Assembly: GCF_002904165.1 (NCBI RefSeq) | Contig: NZ_CVTD020000010.1 | Coordinates: 186,001-250,000 of the forward strand | Length of the DNA: 64,000 nucleotides | Reading direction: 5' to 3' | DNA from: Herbinix hemicellulosilytica | GTDB lineage: Bacteria > Bacillota > Clostridia > Lachnospirales > Lachnospiraceae | Shown: positions 1 to 8,787 of the stretch, piece by piece | How positions within the stretch are numbered: the first letter of the stretch is position 1 | Layout of the letters: every line of letters starts with the position of its first letter | Notes under the pieces: model-generated | Database searches by the model: none | What the model saw: the letters and a program-made list of their open reading frames with translations, nothing else | Told to the model about the DNA's origin: nothing | Translations under genes and position numbers: made by a program

Positions 1-1
1 A

Positions 2-400
2 ATGGAGCAATATAAGGATGTAGCTTGTTATTTTCGAACACATAAAATAGTAACAATTAATGTTCTTATACTAACGATAATTCAGAGATTAATGATATTT
101 TATGTAACCTATCTTACATATAGGTCGTTCGGACTTAAAGGATCCGGTTTTATAACTATTGTACTTTTACAAGGAATGATTTCTGTTGCGGTTGATATGC
201 TTCCCCTTCCCGGAGGGATGGGAATTAGTGAAAAGATGTTTTTGTCGATTTTTGACTCTATTTTTGGAAGTATGACACTTCCGGCTATGGTAGTAAGCAG
301 GGGGCTTAGTTTTTACACAGAACTTATTCTAAGTGCCATATTTACGGTAGTAGCATTTTTTACCATCGGAAGAAAAAAAGAAAGGGAAATGCGGATATGA
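2..400 (+). CDS. C-terminal part of an LPG-synthase-like/flippase-like integral membrane protein (UPF0104/YbhN type)
   Basis: This is the last 132 residues of a membrane protein whose start lies before the window; the Met at base 2 is probably internal. The sequence shows several hydrophobic helices and the signature LPLPGGMGISE followed by a conserved SRGLSFYTELI segment, which is typical of the lysylphosphatidylglycerol synthase transmembrane region/UPF0104 family (usually about 300-340 residues). The family flips or modifies lipids in the cytoplasmic membrane, but the substrate cannot be told here. Its stop overlaps the start of the phosphatidylserine synthase gene, so it is probably the first known gene of a phospholipid operon. 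Confidence 0.75.
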   Translation: MEQYKDVACYFRTHKIVTINVLILTIIQRLMIFYVTYLTYRSFGLKGSGFITIVLLQGMISVAVDMLPLPGGMGISEKMFLSIFDSIFGSMTLPAMVVSRGLSFYTELILSAIFTVVAFFTIGRKKEREMRI

Positions 401-1077
401 TAGGGTTTTATGATTATACTGTAGTACTTACATATGTAAGTTTAATGTTTTCAGTTTTCGGAATCACTCAGGCAATAAACGGGAGATTTAGAGTAGCTAT
501 TGTTTGTTTGGCATTGTCGGGCCTTTGCGATATGTTGGACGGCAAAGTGGCCAGGACTAAGAAAAATAGGACCTTTGACCAGAAATTATTCGGTGTTCAG
601 ATAGATTCCTTATGTGATGTGGTTTGTTTTGGCCTTTTTCCGACGATACTTTGCTTTATCTTAGGTGTAAGAGGAATTCTTGGCGGTATTGTTATAGGAT
701 ATTATTGTGTGTGTTCAGTAATAAGGCTTGCATATTTTAATGTCCTTGAGACAAACAGGCAGATGAAGGAGGACGGTGCCAATAAATATTATCACGGACT
801 TCCCATAACTTCTATAACAATAATCCTGCCCATTATATTTCTTTTTAGTTTTATTATTTCTGAGAATGCATTCAGATGGGTTTTGCTTGCTATGCTTTTC
901 ATTGTAGCCACATTGTTTATAACCGATTTCAAATTAAAAAAACCGTCGAATAAACAGCTTATTGCCATGGTTATGATTGTGGCTGCAATAGTATCGGTTA
1001 TTCTTCTGTATTCAAATTATCGAATTAAACATAAGGTAGTTAAAGAAAAAGCTTTGATTGAAGAATTATTCGAATAG
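397..1077 (+). CDS. pssA: CDP-diacylglycerol-serine O-phosphatidyltransferase
   Basis: Membrane CDP-alcohol phosphatidyltransferase of 226 residues. The catalytic signature is seen from residue 45: DMLDGKVAR, then GVQIDSLCD, matching the D..DG..AR...G...D...D metal-binding motif, with a somewhat long central spacer. The rest is hydrophobic helices. The family condenses CDP-diacylglycerol with serine to give phosphatidylserine. The ATG overlaps the stop of the upstream gene and a phosphatidylserine decarboxylase follows directly, which selects serine over glycerol or inositol as the acceptor. The last about 25 residues are charged and cytoplasmic. Confidence 0.85.
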   Translation: MIGFYDYTVVLTYVSLMFSVFGITQAINGRFRVAIVCLALSGLCDMLDGKVARTKKNRTFDQKLFGVQIDSLCDVVCFGLFPTILCFILGVRGILGGIVIGYYCVCSVIRLAYFNVLETNRQMKEDGANKYYHGLPITSITIILPIIFLFSFIISENAFRWVLLAMLFIVATLFITDFKLKKPSNKQLIAMVMIVAAIVSVILLYSNYRIKHKVVKEKALIEELFE

Positions 1078-1090
1078 GAGGCACTCCCTG

Positions 1091-1966
1091 ATGGAATGCA
1101 TGGACCGAAAAGGAAATAAATATAGGCAGGATGATACACAAAGTGAAATATTAAGATTTTTATACAAAAATAAATTAGGAAGAATTATATTAAAACCGTT
1201 GATAAATCCTTGGGTTACAAATTTGTCGGAAGCCGTGATGAACAGCCGATTTTCAAGAATATTTATTCCTTTATTTATTAGAAAATATAAAATCGATATG
1301 AATGAATTTGAAAATCGTACATATTATTCTTACAATGATTTTTTTACAAGAAAAATTAAGAAAGGCAAAAGATTAATTGACGAAAATCCGAAACATCTGA
1401 TAGCCCCGTGTGACGGTAAATTAAGTGTGTATCCTATAAATAAGTCCTCTCAATTTACGGTTAAAAATACTACTTATAACCTAAGAAGTTTACTAAGAAG
1501 CAAAAAGCTTGCCGATTTTTATGAAAACGGGACACTTTTGATTTTTAGACTGACGGTTGATGATTACCACAGATATTGCTATATTGACAGCGGAAGAAAA
1601 TCGAAAAACTACAGAATAAATGGAGTTTTTCATACGGTTAATCCTGTAGCAAACGATGTAGTACCTGTTTATAAAGAAAACACAAGAGAATATTCTATTT
1701 TGTACAGCGAGAATTTTGGAAAAATTCTTATAATGGAGGTTGGAGCATTACTGGTAGGCAGGATTGTAAATTATCATGAAAAGGCTTACGTAAAAAGAGG
1801 CCAGGAAAAAGGCAGATTTGAATTTGGTGGATCTACAGTAATTGTGTGTTTGGAGAAAGACAGAGCGGTTATAGACATTGATATTATACAGAATTCCCTA
1901 AAAGGCATCGAAACCCTGGTAAGAATGGGTGAAAAGATAGGAATAGCTCAGGAAAAATATCAGTAA
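1091..1966 (+). CDS. psd: phosphatidylserine decarboxylase proenzyme
   Basis: Protein of 291 residues that converts phosphatidylserine to phosphatidylethanolamine at the membrane. The self-cleavage motif GGST is at residues 246-249; cleavage before Ser248 creates the pyruvoyl cofactor, and this Gly-Gly-Ser-Thr form replaces the enterobacterial LGST. A conserved TVDDYHRYCY segment around residue 155 carries the expected active-site Asp-His. I place the start at ATG 1091 because AGGAGG ends 9 bases before it; a TTG upstream would overlap pssA and lacks a ribosome site. It is followed by a clear terminator, so the lipid operon ends here. Confidence 0.9.
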   Translation: MECMDRKGNKYRQDDTQSEILRFLYKNKLGRIILKPLINPWVTNLSEAVMNSRFSRIFIPLFIRKYKIDMNEFENRTYYSYNDFFTRKIKKGKRLIDENPKHLIAPCDGKLSVYPINKSSQFTVKNTTYNLRSLLRSKKLADFYENGTLLIFRLTVDDYHRYCYIDSGRKSKNYRINGVFHTVNPVANDVVPVYKENTREYSILYSENFGKILIMEVGALLVGRIVNYHEKAYVKRGQEKGRFEFGGSTVIVCLEKDRAVIDIDIIQNSLKGIETLVRMGEKIGIAQEKYQ

Positions 1967-1974
1967 AATATATA

Positions 1975-2013
1975 GCCGTCATTAAGAATGGTTATTCTTG
2001 ATGCCGGTTTTTT
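1975..2013 (+). terminator. intrinsic terminator of the pssA-psd operon
   Basis: Stem of about 14 base pairs (GCCGTCATTAAGAAT against ATTCTTGATGCCGG, a few mismatches) with a GGTT loop, followed by TTTTTT. Confidence 0.85.
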
Positions 2014-2121
2014 AATTTAAATTTTAAGATAAAAAAGTTGATTTATAAATATTATACAAATGCCTATACGATAAGATAAAAGATTATTAAGCATACAATT
2101 TTACTAAGGAAGGGATATTTA

Positions 2122-2883
2122 TTGGATAACATACAAAATTTTTTTGAAAGGTTAGTAAGAGAAAATATTAAAATATTAAGCGATAATCTGGTCGGAATTT
2201 ACTTGCACGGTTCGGCAGCTATGGGATGTTTTAATCCACAAAAAAGCGATATAGATATTATAACAGTAGTAAAAGACGAGCTTACCGATGATGTAAAGAT
2301 AAATTTTATGGATATGGTTATTGATTTTAATAATGAAGCTCCGGCCAAGGGACTGGAAATCAGTATAGTAAAAGAAGCGGTATGTAATCCGTTTATATAT
2401 CCTACGCCATTTGAACTGCATTTTTCCAATATGCATTTGGATTGGTATATGAAAAATCCCACAGATTATGTAAAGAAAATGAAGGGCACAGATAAGGATT
2501 TGGCTGCGCATTTTAAAATTATTTATCATAGAGGAAGGACCCTCTATGGGAAGGAAATTAAGGACGTTTTTTGCGATATAAGCGAAGAATATTATAAAGA
2601 CAGCATTTTAAATGATATTATAAATGCAATAGAAGAGATATTGGACAATCCGGTGTATATTATTCTTAATCTTTGCAGGGTATTGGCATATGTGCAGGAA
2701 AAGTTTATCTTATCAAAGGAAGAAGGTGCTGAATGGGGCATTTTAAACCTTCCGGGAAAATATAGAAATCTGATTAGGGCAGCATTGGACGAATATAAGA
2801 ATAATATTAATATGCATGTAAATAAAGAACTGGCTTTAGAATATGCTAAGTATATGTTGTCTTGTATATATAAATGTTGCTGA
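2122..2883 (+). CDS. aminoglycoside-adenylyltransferase-type nucleotidyltransferase
   Basis: Protein of 253 residues with the nucleotidyltransferase signature: Gly30-Ser31 in LHGSAAMGCFNP followed by SDIDI with Asp43 and Asp45, the metal-binding pair of the Pol-beta fold. The C-terminal half resembles the DUF4111 helical domain of ANT(9)/AadA-type streptomycin-spectinomycin adenylyltransferases. Such enzymes transfer AMP to aminoglycosides, but many chromosomal homologues have no known substrate and resistance is not shown here. The start is TTG at 2122 with AAGGAAGGG 6-7 bases upstream. It stands alone, between the lipid operon terminator and the DUF1919 gene. Confidence 0.75.
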   Translation: MDNIQNFFERLVRENIKILSDNLVGIYLHGSAAMGCFNPQKSDIDIITVVKDELTDDVKINFMDMVIDFNNEAPAKGLEISIVKEAVCNPFIYPTPFELHFSNMHLDWYMKNPTDYVKKMKGTDKDLAAHFKIIYHRGRTLYGKEIKDVFCDISEEYYKDSILNDIINAIEEILDNPVYIILNLCRVLAYVQEKFILSKEEGAEWGILNLPGKYRNLIRAALDEYKNNINMHVNKELALEYAKYMLSCIYKCC

Positions 2884-2996
2884 TAAATGAATGGAATAAG
2901 ACATGTAATTTATTGCATAGTATAGGATAACATAAAAGATGATATTTAGGAAGTTTTCGTTTTGAAGCGGAATAAATTTTATAAGGGGTTGAAATT

Positions 2997-3629
2997 TTGT
3001 TTGACAGAAAATCAAAAATTTATAGGGCTACAGCCAGAGTGTTCAGAAATACTGTAATAAATCCTATAAACAGAAGAAGGCTAAAAAACCATGATTTTAC
3101 TATTCTGTCGAACAATTGCACCGGAGGGTTAATTACTCATGATTTAGGCAAGAGGTTTTTATCACCTACGGTTAATCTTTTTATTAAAACACCAGATTTC
3201 GTAAAATTCCTGAAAAATCTTGGTCATTACCTGCAGCAGGAAATAGTAGAGGTACATAAAGAAGGAATTAGATATCCTGTCGGTAAGCTGGATGATATTG
3301 AGATTTATTTTATGCATTATAAGGATATAAATGAGGCTAAGGAAAAATGGTATGAAAGAAGCAAAAGGATTAATTACGAAAATTTATATATTATTATGGT
3401 GGATGATAACAGGTGTACAAAAGAAACTATAAAAGAATTTGAGGAATTACCGTTTAAAAATAAAGTATTTCTTACAAACAAACGCTATAAAAACTGTAAA
3501 ACTGCTTATTACATAAAGGGATTTGAAGATAAGGAATATATTGAAGATATAACCATGTATAAAAATATCTTTGGACAAAAATATTATGATAATTTTGATT
3601 ATGTCGGCTGGCTCAACAAAGGCAAGTAA
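2997..3629 (+). CDS. DUF1919 family protein, probably surface-polysaccharide related
   Basis: Protein of 210 residues with the DUF1919 hallmarks: SNNCTGGLITHDLG near residue 38, then LSPTVNLFI and DFVKFLKNLGHYL, and further on VDDNRCT. The family is found in exopolysaccharide gene sets and is predicted to modify polysaccharides, but no reaction is established. The start is TTG 2997 with AAGGGG just upstream. No signal peptide or membrane helix is visible, so it is probably cytoplasmic. Confidence 0.75.
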   Translation: MFDRKSKIYRATARVFRNTVINPINRRRLKNHDFTILSNNCTGGLITHDLGKRFLSPTVNLFIKTPDFVKFLKNLGHYLQQEIVEVHKEGIRYPVGKLDDIEIYFMHYKDINEAKEKWYERSKRINYENLYIIMVDDNRCTKETIKEFEELPFKNKVFLTNKRYKNCKTAYYIKGFEDKEYIEDITMYKNIFGQKYYDNFDYVGWLNKGK

Positions 3630-3818
3630 TTTGCTTTGCTATTGCCAAGGGCATAAAGTTAAGAAATTGGAAAGATTAATATACAAATAGATGGTAACGT
3701 ATGGTATCATTATGATAAAATAAGTTAGAGTACGAATTATACTTTTTATGGGACAGGGGAATTCTGAAATGAGGAGAAGACAGTAAAATGACATACTGTA
3801 TCGGTTAAATTTAAACAA

Positions 3819-4463
3819 ATGAGGGATATTAAAAATATGTATAAAATAAAAGACAAAATTTATGGTTTAATTGCTGTTGCCTATTATCTTATTTTTATAT
3901 TAGGTTTATGGAGTATGGGATACTTATTTAAAATGAAGTTTAATTATTATTACATACCTTATATACTTTTATTTATTGTTGCAATAACTATAGTTTTGAA
4001 AAAAGATAAGAGTTTTGATAATCTTGGATTTTCCAAAGAAAAATTAAAGATAAATATGATTATATCTAGTGTTATGATTTTGGCTGTATTTGTATTCTCG
4101 GCAGTATTAAGCAGCCATCCGATACATAAACTCTTTAAAGCTGCTCTTTACTATTTATTTTATATAGCTTTGGTTGAAGAGATTTTGTTCAGGGGTTTTT
4201 TACAGAGCTATTTATTTGGATTTAAATTAAGAAAATCTGATTTGTTTTTGATAGGAGGCATATTTTTCTCCGTGTCACATTTGCCTTTTCAAATATTTGC
4301 CCACGATATTGAGCCCGTAGCATATATTTTAAATGCCTTTTCTCAGTTAGTATTTACATTCGTCTTTCATATGTTAATGTGCTTCATAACTTATAAGAGA
4401 AAAGACATTACAATACCGGTTGCAATACATTTTGTGATTGATTATCTGCAAAATGTATTATAA
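3819..4463 (+). CDS. CPBP-family intramembrane metalloprotease (CAAX-like)
   Basis: Protein of about 214 residues with six or more hydrophobic helices. The CPBP motif EEILFRG is at residues 120-126, a second motif FFSVSHLPF supplies a His near 156, and HFVIDYL near the end supplies another. In this family the Glu and His residues coordinate a catalytic metal and cleave substrates in the membrane; many act in bacteriocin immunity or maturation, but no such partner is nearby. The start is uncertain: ATG 3819 has no ribosome site, while ATG 3837 is preceded by GAGGGA at about 10 bases and may be the true one. Confidence 0.8.
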   Translation: MRDIKNMYKIKDKIYGLIAVAYYLIFILGLWSMGYLFKMKFNYYYIPYILLFIVAITIVLKKDKSFDNLGFSKEKLKINMIISSVMILAVFVFSAVLSSHPIHKLFKAALYYLFYIALVEEILFRGFLQSYLFGFKLRKSDLFLIGGIFFSVSHLPFQIFAHDIEPVAYILNAFSQLVFTFVFHMLMCFITYKRKDITIPVAIHFVIDYLQNVL

Positions 4464-4520
4464 AAAAGGGAATATATATTATTTAATTGATTATAGCCTT
4501 CAAATTTAAATTTATTATAA

Positions 4521-4573
4521 AAGCGGAAATCAAAAGGTTGCCGTTAACCTTTGGGTTTTCGCTTTTTTATTTT
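4521..4573 (+). terminator. strong intrinsic terminator after the CPBP protease gene
   Basis: Long stem: AAGCGGAAATCAAAAGGTT pairs with AACCTTTGGGTTTTCGCTT with few mismatches, then TTTTT. The remaining bases from 4574 to the next gene (about 200) are AT-rich with no feature I can support. Confidence 0.85.
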
Positions 4574-4780
4574 AAAGATATGGGATTGACGGAAATTGTA
4601 TATGCCTGCAGGTCCGATTTTGTATTTATGGAGAATAGAAAAGTAAATTCAAATATATAATACCGGATTTAATAAAGTTATAGCAAAAATAAGAACTGAT
4701 CTTTAACGTAAGCATATATTATAAAGAAGATATCTGCTATGATGTCTGGATGTTAATCACCCGGCATAATGAAGTTGGTG

Positions 4781-5830
4781 ATGGCTATATTTAAAGTAAG
4801 TGTTATCGTACCGGTATATAACTGCGAAAAGAATGTAGGAAGGTGCATAGAAAGTATTTTAAACCAAAAGCTTAAAGAACTGGAACTAATTCTTGTTAAT
4901 GACGGCTCAACAGACAGGAGTCTAGAAATAATAAAAAAATACGCAGCCAATAATGACAGGATAAAGATTATTGATAAACCTAACGGCGGTGTATCATCAG
5001 CCCGAAATGCCGGACTTGATGCGGCCACCGGGGAATATATAGGATTTGTTGATGCGGATGACTGGATACACCCGGAAATGTACAGCAGTATGTATGACAA
5101 AATAACAAAAACCCATAGTGATATTTGCATCTGCAATTACATAGTGGAATATCCGGATCAAAGAAAATACATGTCTTTAAATACAGGGAAAAATGTAGTT
5201 TCCGATGAATATGATAAAAAGAGGTTAATATTAAATATAATCGCGCCAAAGGATTTAAACATAAATTCATTTTCGGTCATGGGAAGTGCATGGCGTTTAC
5301 TTGTAAAAAAAGAACTTATAATGGAAAATAACATAAGATTCCCTTTAGGAATTCCTTTGATGGAAGATTTGGTATTTTGCCTTAATGCGTTTATAAAAAG
5401 CAGGCAAATCGTAATCGACAAGGGATTTCATTATCATTATTTTATAGACTCATTATCGTCATACAAAGAAGATATATATCTTATTCATAAAAAGGTGTTT
5501 ATAATTCTTGAAAATATTCTAAGGGAAAATAATCTTTATACATTTGCCCAGGAAAGGCTAAAGATCCGATATATAAATATGTGCCTTTCCACAATTTCTA
5601 ATGAAGCAAGCTTCAGTAACAGAAAAAAATTAACAGATAAATTGAAGCATATAAAAAGAATATGTAAGGATAAAAAATTAAAAGAAATGTTAAGAAGTTT
5701 ATCAACAAAAAATTTGAAAGTAAGAAGAAAGCTTCTTTTATTTGCTCTAAAGCATGAACTGGAAATTCTGCTTTATGCTTATTTTAAAATAGTAATTTTT
5801 AAATATAATTTTAAGTTTTTTAGTTATTAA
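4781..5830 (+). CDS. family 2 glycosyltransferase
   Basis: Cytoplasmic or membrane-associated GT-A glycosyltransferase of about 349 residues. It opens with VSVIVPVYNCE, then LILVNDGSTDRS for nucleotide binding, GVSSARNAGLD, and the DAD-type metal site FVDADDW. These are the standard GT2 motifs for adding one sugar to a lipid-linked oligosaccharide. The start is ambiguous between ATG 4769 and ATG 4781; neither has a strong ribosome site, and I prefer 4781, which leaves the usual few residues before the first strand. It leads a three-gene group with a pyruvyl transferase and a flippase. Confidence 0.85.
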   Translation: MAIFKVSVIVPVYNCEKNVGRCIESILNQKLKELELILVNDGSTDRSLEIIKKYAANNDRIKIIDKPNGGVSSARNAGLDAATGEYIGFVDADDWIHPEMYSSMYDKITKTHSDICICNYIVEYPDQRKYMSLNTGKNVVSDEYDKKRLILNIIAPKDLNINSFSVMGSAWRLLVKKELIMENNIRFPLGIPLMEDLVFCLNAFIKSRQIVIDKGFHYHYFIDSLSSYKEDIYLIHKKVFIILENILRENNLYTFAQERLKIRYINMCLSTISNEASFSNRKKLTDKLKHIKRICKDKKLKEMLRSLSTKNLKVRRKLLLFALKHELEILLYAYFKIVIFKYNFKFFSY

Positions 5831-5844
5831 AAAAAGGAGCAGGA

Positions 5845-6969
5845 ATGAAAAGAATTGCTGTAATAACATTAAACGGATATTTTAACTTTGGAAACCGGCT
5901 TCAAAACTATGCCTTACAGGAAATTTTGAAATCTTTAGGCTTTCATGTGGATACATTAATAATAAAATCAAAACCCAAAGAGATACCACCAATGAGCAAA
6001 AGAATAATTAATCTTATAACAAGTCCCCCTGACGAAATCATAAGACGGTTGGTGTACAGATTTTTAATTAAGAAAAGAGAAGATAAGATCGAAAATGTAA
6101 GAACACGTTTGTTTAGGAAGTTTACATATAAGTATATCCGTGAAGTCGATTATGGCATATACGATTATGATGAACCTCAAATTTTATCGGACAGGTATGA
6201 CTACTTTATAGCAGGAAGCGATCAAATTTGGAATCCGTCATATACAAAAGGCTCCTCCATATACTTTTTAGCCTTTGCCAAGCGGCATAAAAGAATAACA
6301 TATGCCCCCAGTTTCGGCGTGCCGCAAATACCTTCCGAGTACCAGGAATGTTATAAAAGAATGCTGTCGGATATACCTTATCTTTCCGTCAGGGAAGAGG
6401 CGGGTGCTGATATTATAAAAAATCTGACAGGAAGAACAGTTCCGGTACTGGTTGATCCTACATTACTACTCACCAAAGAGCAGTGGATGGCAATTGCAAA
6501 GAAGGCAAGATACAAGCCTGGTGGACAATATTTACTGACATATTTTCTTGGAGGTATACCTGACAATTACAAGAAGCGGATAAAAGCGATTGCAAAAAAA
6601 AGACATCTTGAAATCGTTAACCTGGGGGATATAAAAGAAAAATATTATTTGGCAGGACCCGATGAATTTATTGATTATATAAAAGACAGCACCGCAGTAC
6701 TTACCGATTCATATCACGGTACAATTTTTTCGATAATTTTTAACAAACCCTTTGTTGTTTTTGACAGAGTAAGCAAATTACAAATGTTTTCAAGAATTGA
6801 TACTCTTTTAAATACATTTAATTTACAGGCAAGAAAAATAGAAAATATGTCATTGGAAAGAGATTTATTTAGAATCGATTTTTCACATATTCCGCATATA
6901 TTAGAGAAGGAAAGAAGTAAATCCATGGCTTATCTAAAAAAATGTTTAAAAATTAAGGATGCTGATTGA
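5845..6969 (+). CDS. polysaccharide pyruvyl transferase family protein
   Basis: Protein of 374 residues with the N-terminal pattern NGYFNFGNRLQNYALQ, then FIAGSDQIWNP, APSFGV, VLVDPTLLL and SYHGTIFSIIF, all characteristic of the polysaccharide pyruvyl transferase family (PF04230, CsaB/WcaK type). These enzymes use phosphoenolpyruvate to add a ketal pyruvate to a glycan, giving it negative charge, although some members are glycosyltransferase-like. AAGGAG lies just upstream of the ATG. It sits 14 bases after a GT2 gene and runs into the flippase gene. Confidence 0.85.
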   Translation: MKRIAVITLNGYFNFGNRLQNYALQEILKSLGFHVDTLIIKSKPKEIPPMSKRIINLITSPPDEIIRRLVYRFLIKKREDKIENVRTRLFRKFTYKYIREVDYGIYDYDEPQILSDRYDYFIAGSDQIWNPSYTKGSSIYFLAFAKRHKRITYAPSFGVPQIPSEYQECYKRMLSDIPYLSVREEAGADIIKNLTGRTVPVLVDPTLLLTKEQWMAIAKKARYKPGGQYLLTYFLGGIPDNYKKRIKAIAKKRHLEIVNLGDIKEKYYLAGPDEFIDYIKDSTAVLTDSYHGTIFSIIFNKPFVVFDRVSKLQMFSRIDTLLNTFNLQARKIENMSLERDLFRIDFSHIPHILEKERSKSMAYLKKCLKIKDAD

Positions 6970-6971
6970 AT

Positions 6972-8495
6972 ATGAAAATTAACCAGCTTAAAGCGGGGGC
7001 TATATTATCATATTTATCGATGGGTTTAGCCTATTTGGTATCCATTATTTATACCCCCATTATGTTAAGGCTTCTTGGACAAAAAGATTACGGCCTTTAC
7101 AGTTTGGTTTCTTCGGTTATCTCATATCTTGGTATTTTAAATTTCGGATTCGGCAGTACTTATATACGGTACTATGCGAAAAATAAAGTAAAAGATGACA
7201 ATGAAAATATTGCAAAATTAAACGGTATGTTTTTAGCAATCTTTTCTGTCATAGGCCTTGTAGTAGTGACTGCAGGAATTATTTTGGGATTAAATGCAAA
7301 AATTGTTCTGGGCAAGGAACTTTCAGCCGATGAAGTATCTAAAGCAAAGATATTGATGATGATATTGGCATTGAATTTAGCCATATCTTTTTTTAATCTT
7401 GTATTTAATTCATATATTACGGCAAATGAAAAATTTGTGTTTCAAAAATTAGTACATATGATAAAAATAGTCGCTAATCCGGTTTTGACCCTGCCTATAT
7501 TGCTGTTGGGTTATGGCTCGATTGGTATGGCTATAATGGCTACTGTCATTAATATCATCATTGAAGGTATAAATATGTCATATTGCTTAAAAAAACTTGG
7601 AATGAATTTTAAATTCAGGGATTTTGATCTTAAACTTCTTAAAGAAATGATTGTTTTTTCAACATATATATTTATAAATATGATTGTAGATCAGATAAAC
7701 TGGAATGTCGACAAATACCTGCTTGGAAGGTTTCATGGAACTATTGCTGTTGCGGTTTACGGTTTGGCTGCCCAGATTAACACATACTATATAAGTATAA
7801 TGTCAACTGTTTCAAGTGTTTTTGTTCCCAGGGTTCACAGGCTTGTGGCCAACTCTGACAATAGTACCGAATTAACCGGGATATTTACCAGAATTGGACG
7901 GCTGCAATTTATGATCATGTCATTGGCTTTGACCGGAATAATATTTTTCGGCAGGCCTTTTATTAATTTGTGGGCAGGGAGCAATTATAACGGCTCATAT
8001 ATTATATTGGTGCTGCTTGCAAGTTCGGGAGTTATTTCAACAATACAAACCATAGGGATAGAAATTCAAAGGGCAAAGAATATGCATAAATTCAGGTCTA
8101 TACTATATGCGGTTATTGCAATAGGAAACCTTGGGCTTTCAATTCCTCTGGCAAAAATATATAAGGGGGCCGGAGCTGCCTTTGCAACAGCCTTGGCAAT
8201 TATAATTGGCAACGGCTTTATAATGAACTGGTACTATCATAATAGGGTAGGTATTAATATCAAATATTTTTGGAAGCAAATTTTTGGTTTTTTACCTGCA
8301 TTGATTTTACCTATAGCTGCAGGGATTTTCATAAATAATTGTATTAATTTGTATACACCGGTTAACTTTATATGCTTTGCAGGATTATACATTCTTGTGT
8401 TTATCGCATCCATGTGGTTTTTAGGGATGAACAAATATGAAAAAGACTTATTTAGGAAACCAGCAAGAAAAATTCTAAGCAAAGTAATAAAATGA
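6972..8495 (+). CDS. polysaccharide flippase (Wzx/RfbX-like, MOP superfamily)
   Basis: Membrane protein of about 507 residues with 12-14 hydrophobic helices. The N-terminal LLGQKDYGLYSLVSSVISYL followed by LNFGFGSTYIRYY is the usual signature of oligosaccharide flippases. It would move a lipid-linked repeat unit across the cytoplasmic membrane. ATG 6972 lies 2 bases after the upstream stop, with AAGGATG about 10 bases before it; TTG 6966 is an alternative. It is the only flippase in the window, so it may also serve the larger capsule cluster 33 kb downstream, which has none. Confidence 0.9.
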   Translation: MKINQLKAGAILSYLSMGLAYLVSIIYTPIMLRLLGQKDYGLYSLVSSVISYLGILNFGFGSTYIRYYAKNKVKDDNENIAKLNGMFLAIFSVIGLVVVTAGIILGLNAKIVLGKELSADEVSKAKILMMILALNLAISFFNLVFNSYITANEKFVFQKLVHMIKIVANPVLTLPILLLGYGSIGMAIMATVINIIIEGINMSYCLKKLGMNFKFRDFDLKLLKEMIVFSTYIFINMIVDQINWNVDKYLLGRFHGTIAVAVYGLAAQINTYYISIMSTVSSVFVPRVHRLVANSDNSTELTGIFTRIGRLQFMIMSLALTGIIFFGRPFINLWAGSNYNGSYIILVLLASSGVISTIQTIGIEIQRAKNMHKFRSILYAVIAIGNLGLSIPLAKIYKGAGAAFATALAIIIGNGFIMNWYYHNRVGINIKYFWKQIFGFLPALILPIAAGIFINNCINLYTPVNFICFAGLYILVFIASMWFLGMNKYEKDLFRKPARKILSKVIK

Positions 8496-8506
8496 TAATC
8501 ATATTT

Positions 8507-8556
8507 GCCTCCTGGGCAGACAAGTTAAAGCAAAAATGAGCCCGGGAGGTATTTTT
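8507..8556 (+). terminator. intrinsic terminator after the flippase gene
   Basis: GCCTCCTGGGC pairs with GCCCGGGAGGT across a loop of about 22 bases, followed by ATTTTTAT. Confidence 0.85.
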
Positions 8557-8787
8557 ATGTCTTTCATGAGAGATTAATATAATAAATATCTGTTTTTACA
8601 TTAATACTCTAGTATTTATACGGACAAAAATAGAAATACTTATTTTTACAGTTTTAAAAAAATAATATTTGAATATTACAAATGTCATATTAATTTAATT
8701 ACATATTACAGGTGTGGGATTAGGAGAAATTTTTTATTATTGTATTGTAATTAAACACTGATTATAAAAAAACTAGGAGGCAAGGAA
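8557..8787 (+). other. AT-rich leader of the sugar operon
   Basis: No gene. The stretch must contain the promoter of the long sugar operon, but no single -35/-10 pair stands out. A 7-base inverted repeat (AGTATTT...AAATACT) lies near 8610-8640. AGGAGG lies just before ATG 8788. Confidence 0.4.

Noticed and set aside
2176-2529. Minus-strand reading frame of 117 codons
   Set aside because: It lies inside the nucleotidyltransferase gene and is AT-driven in composition, with no protein motif.
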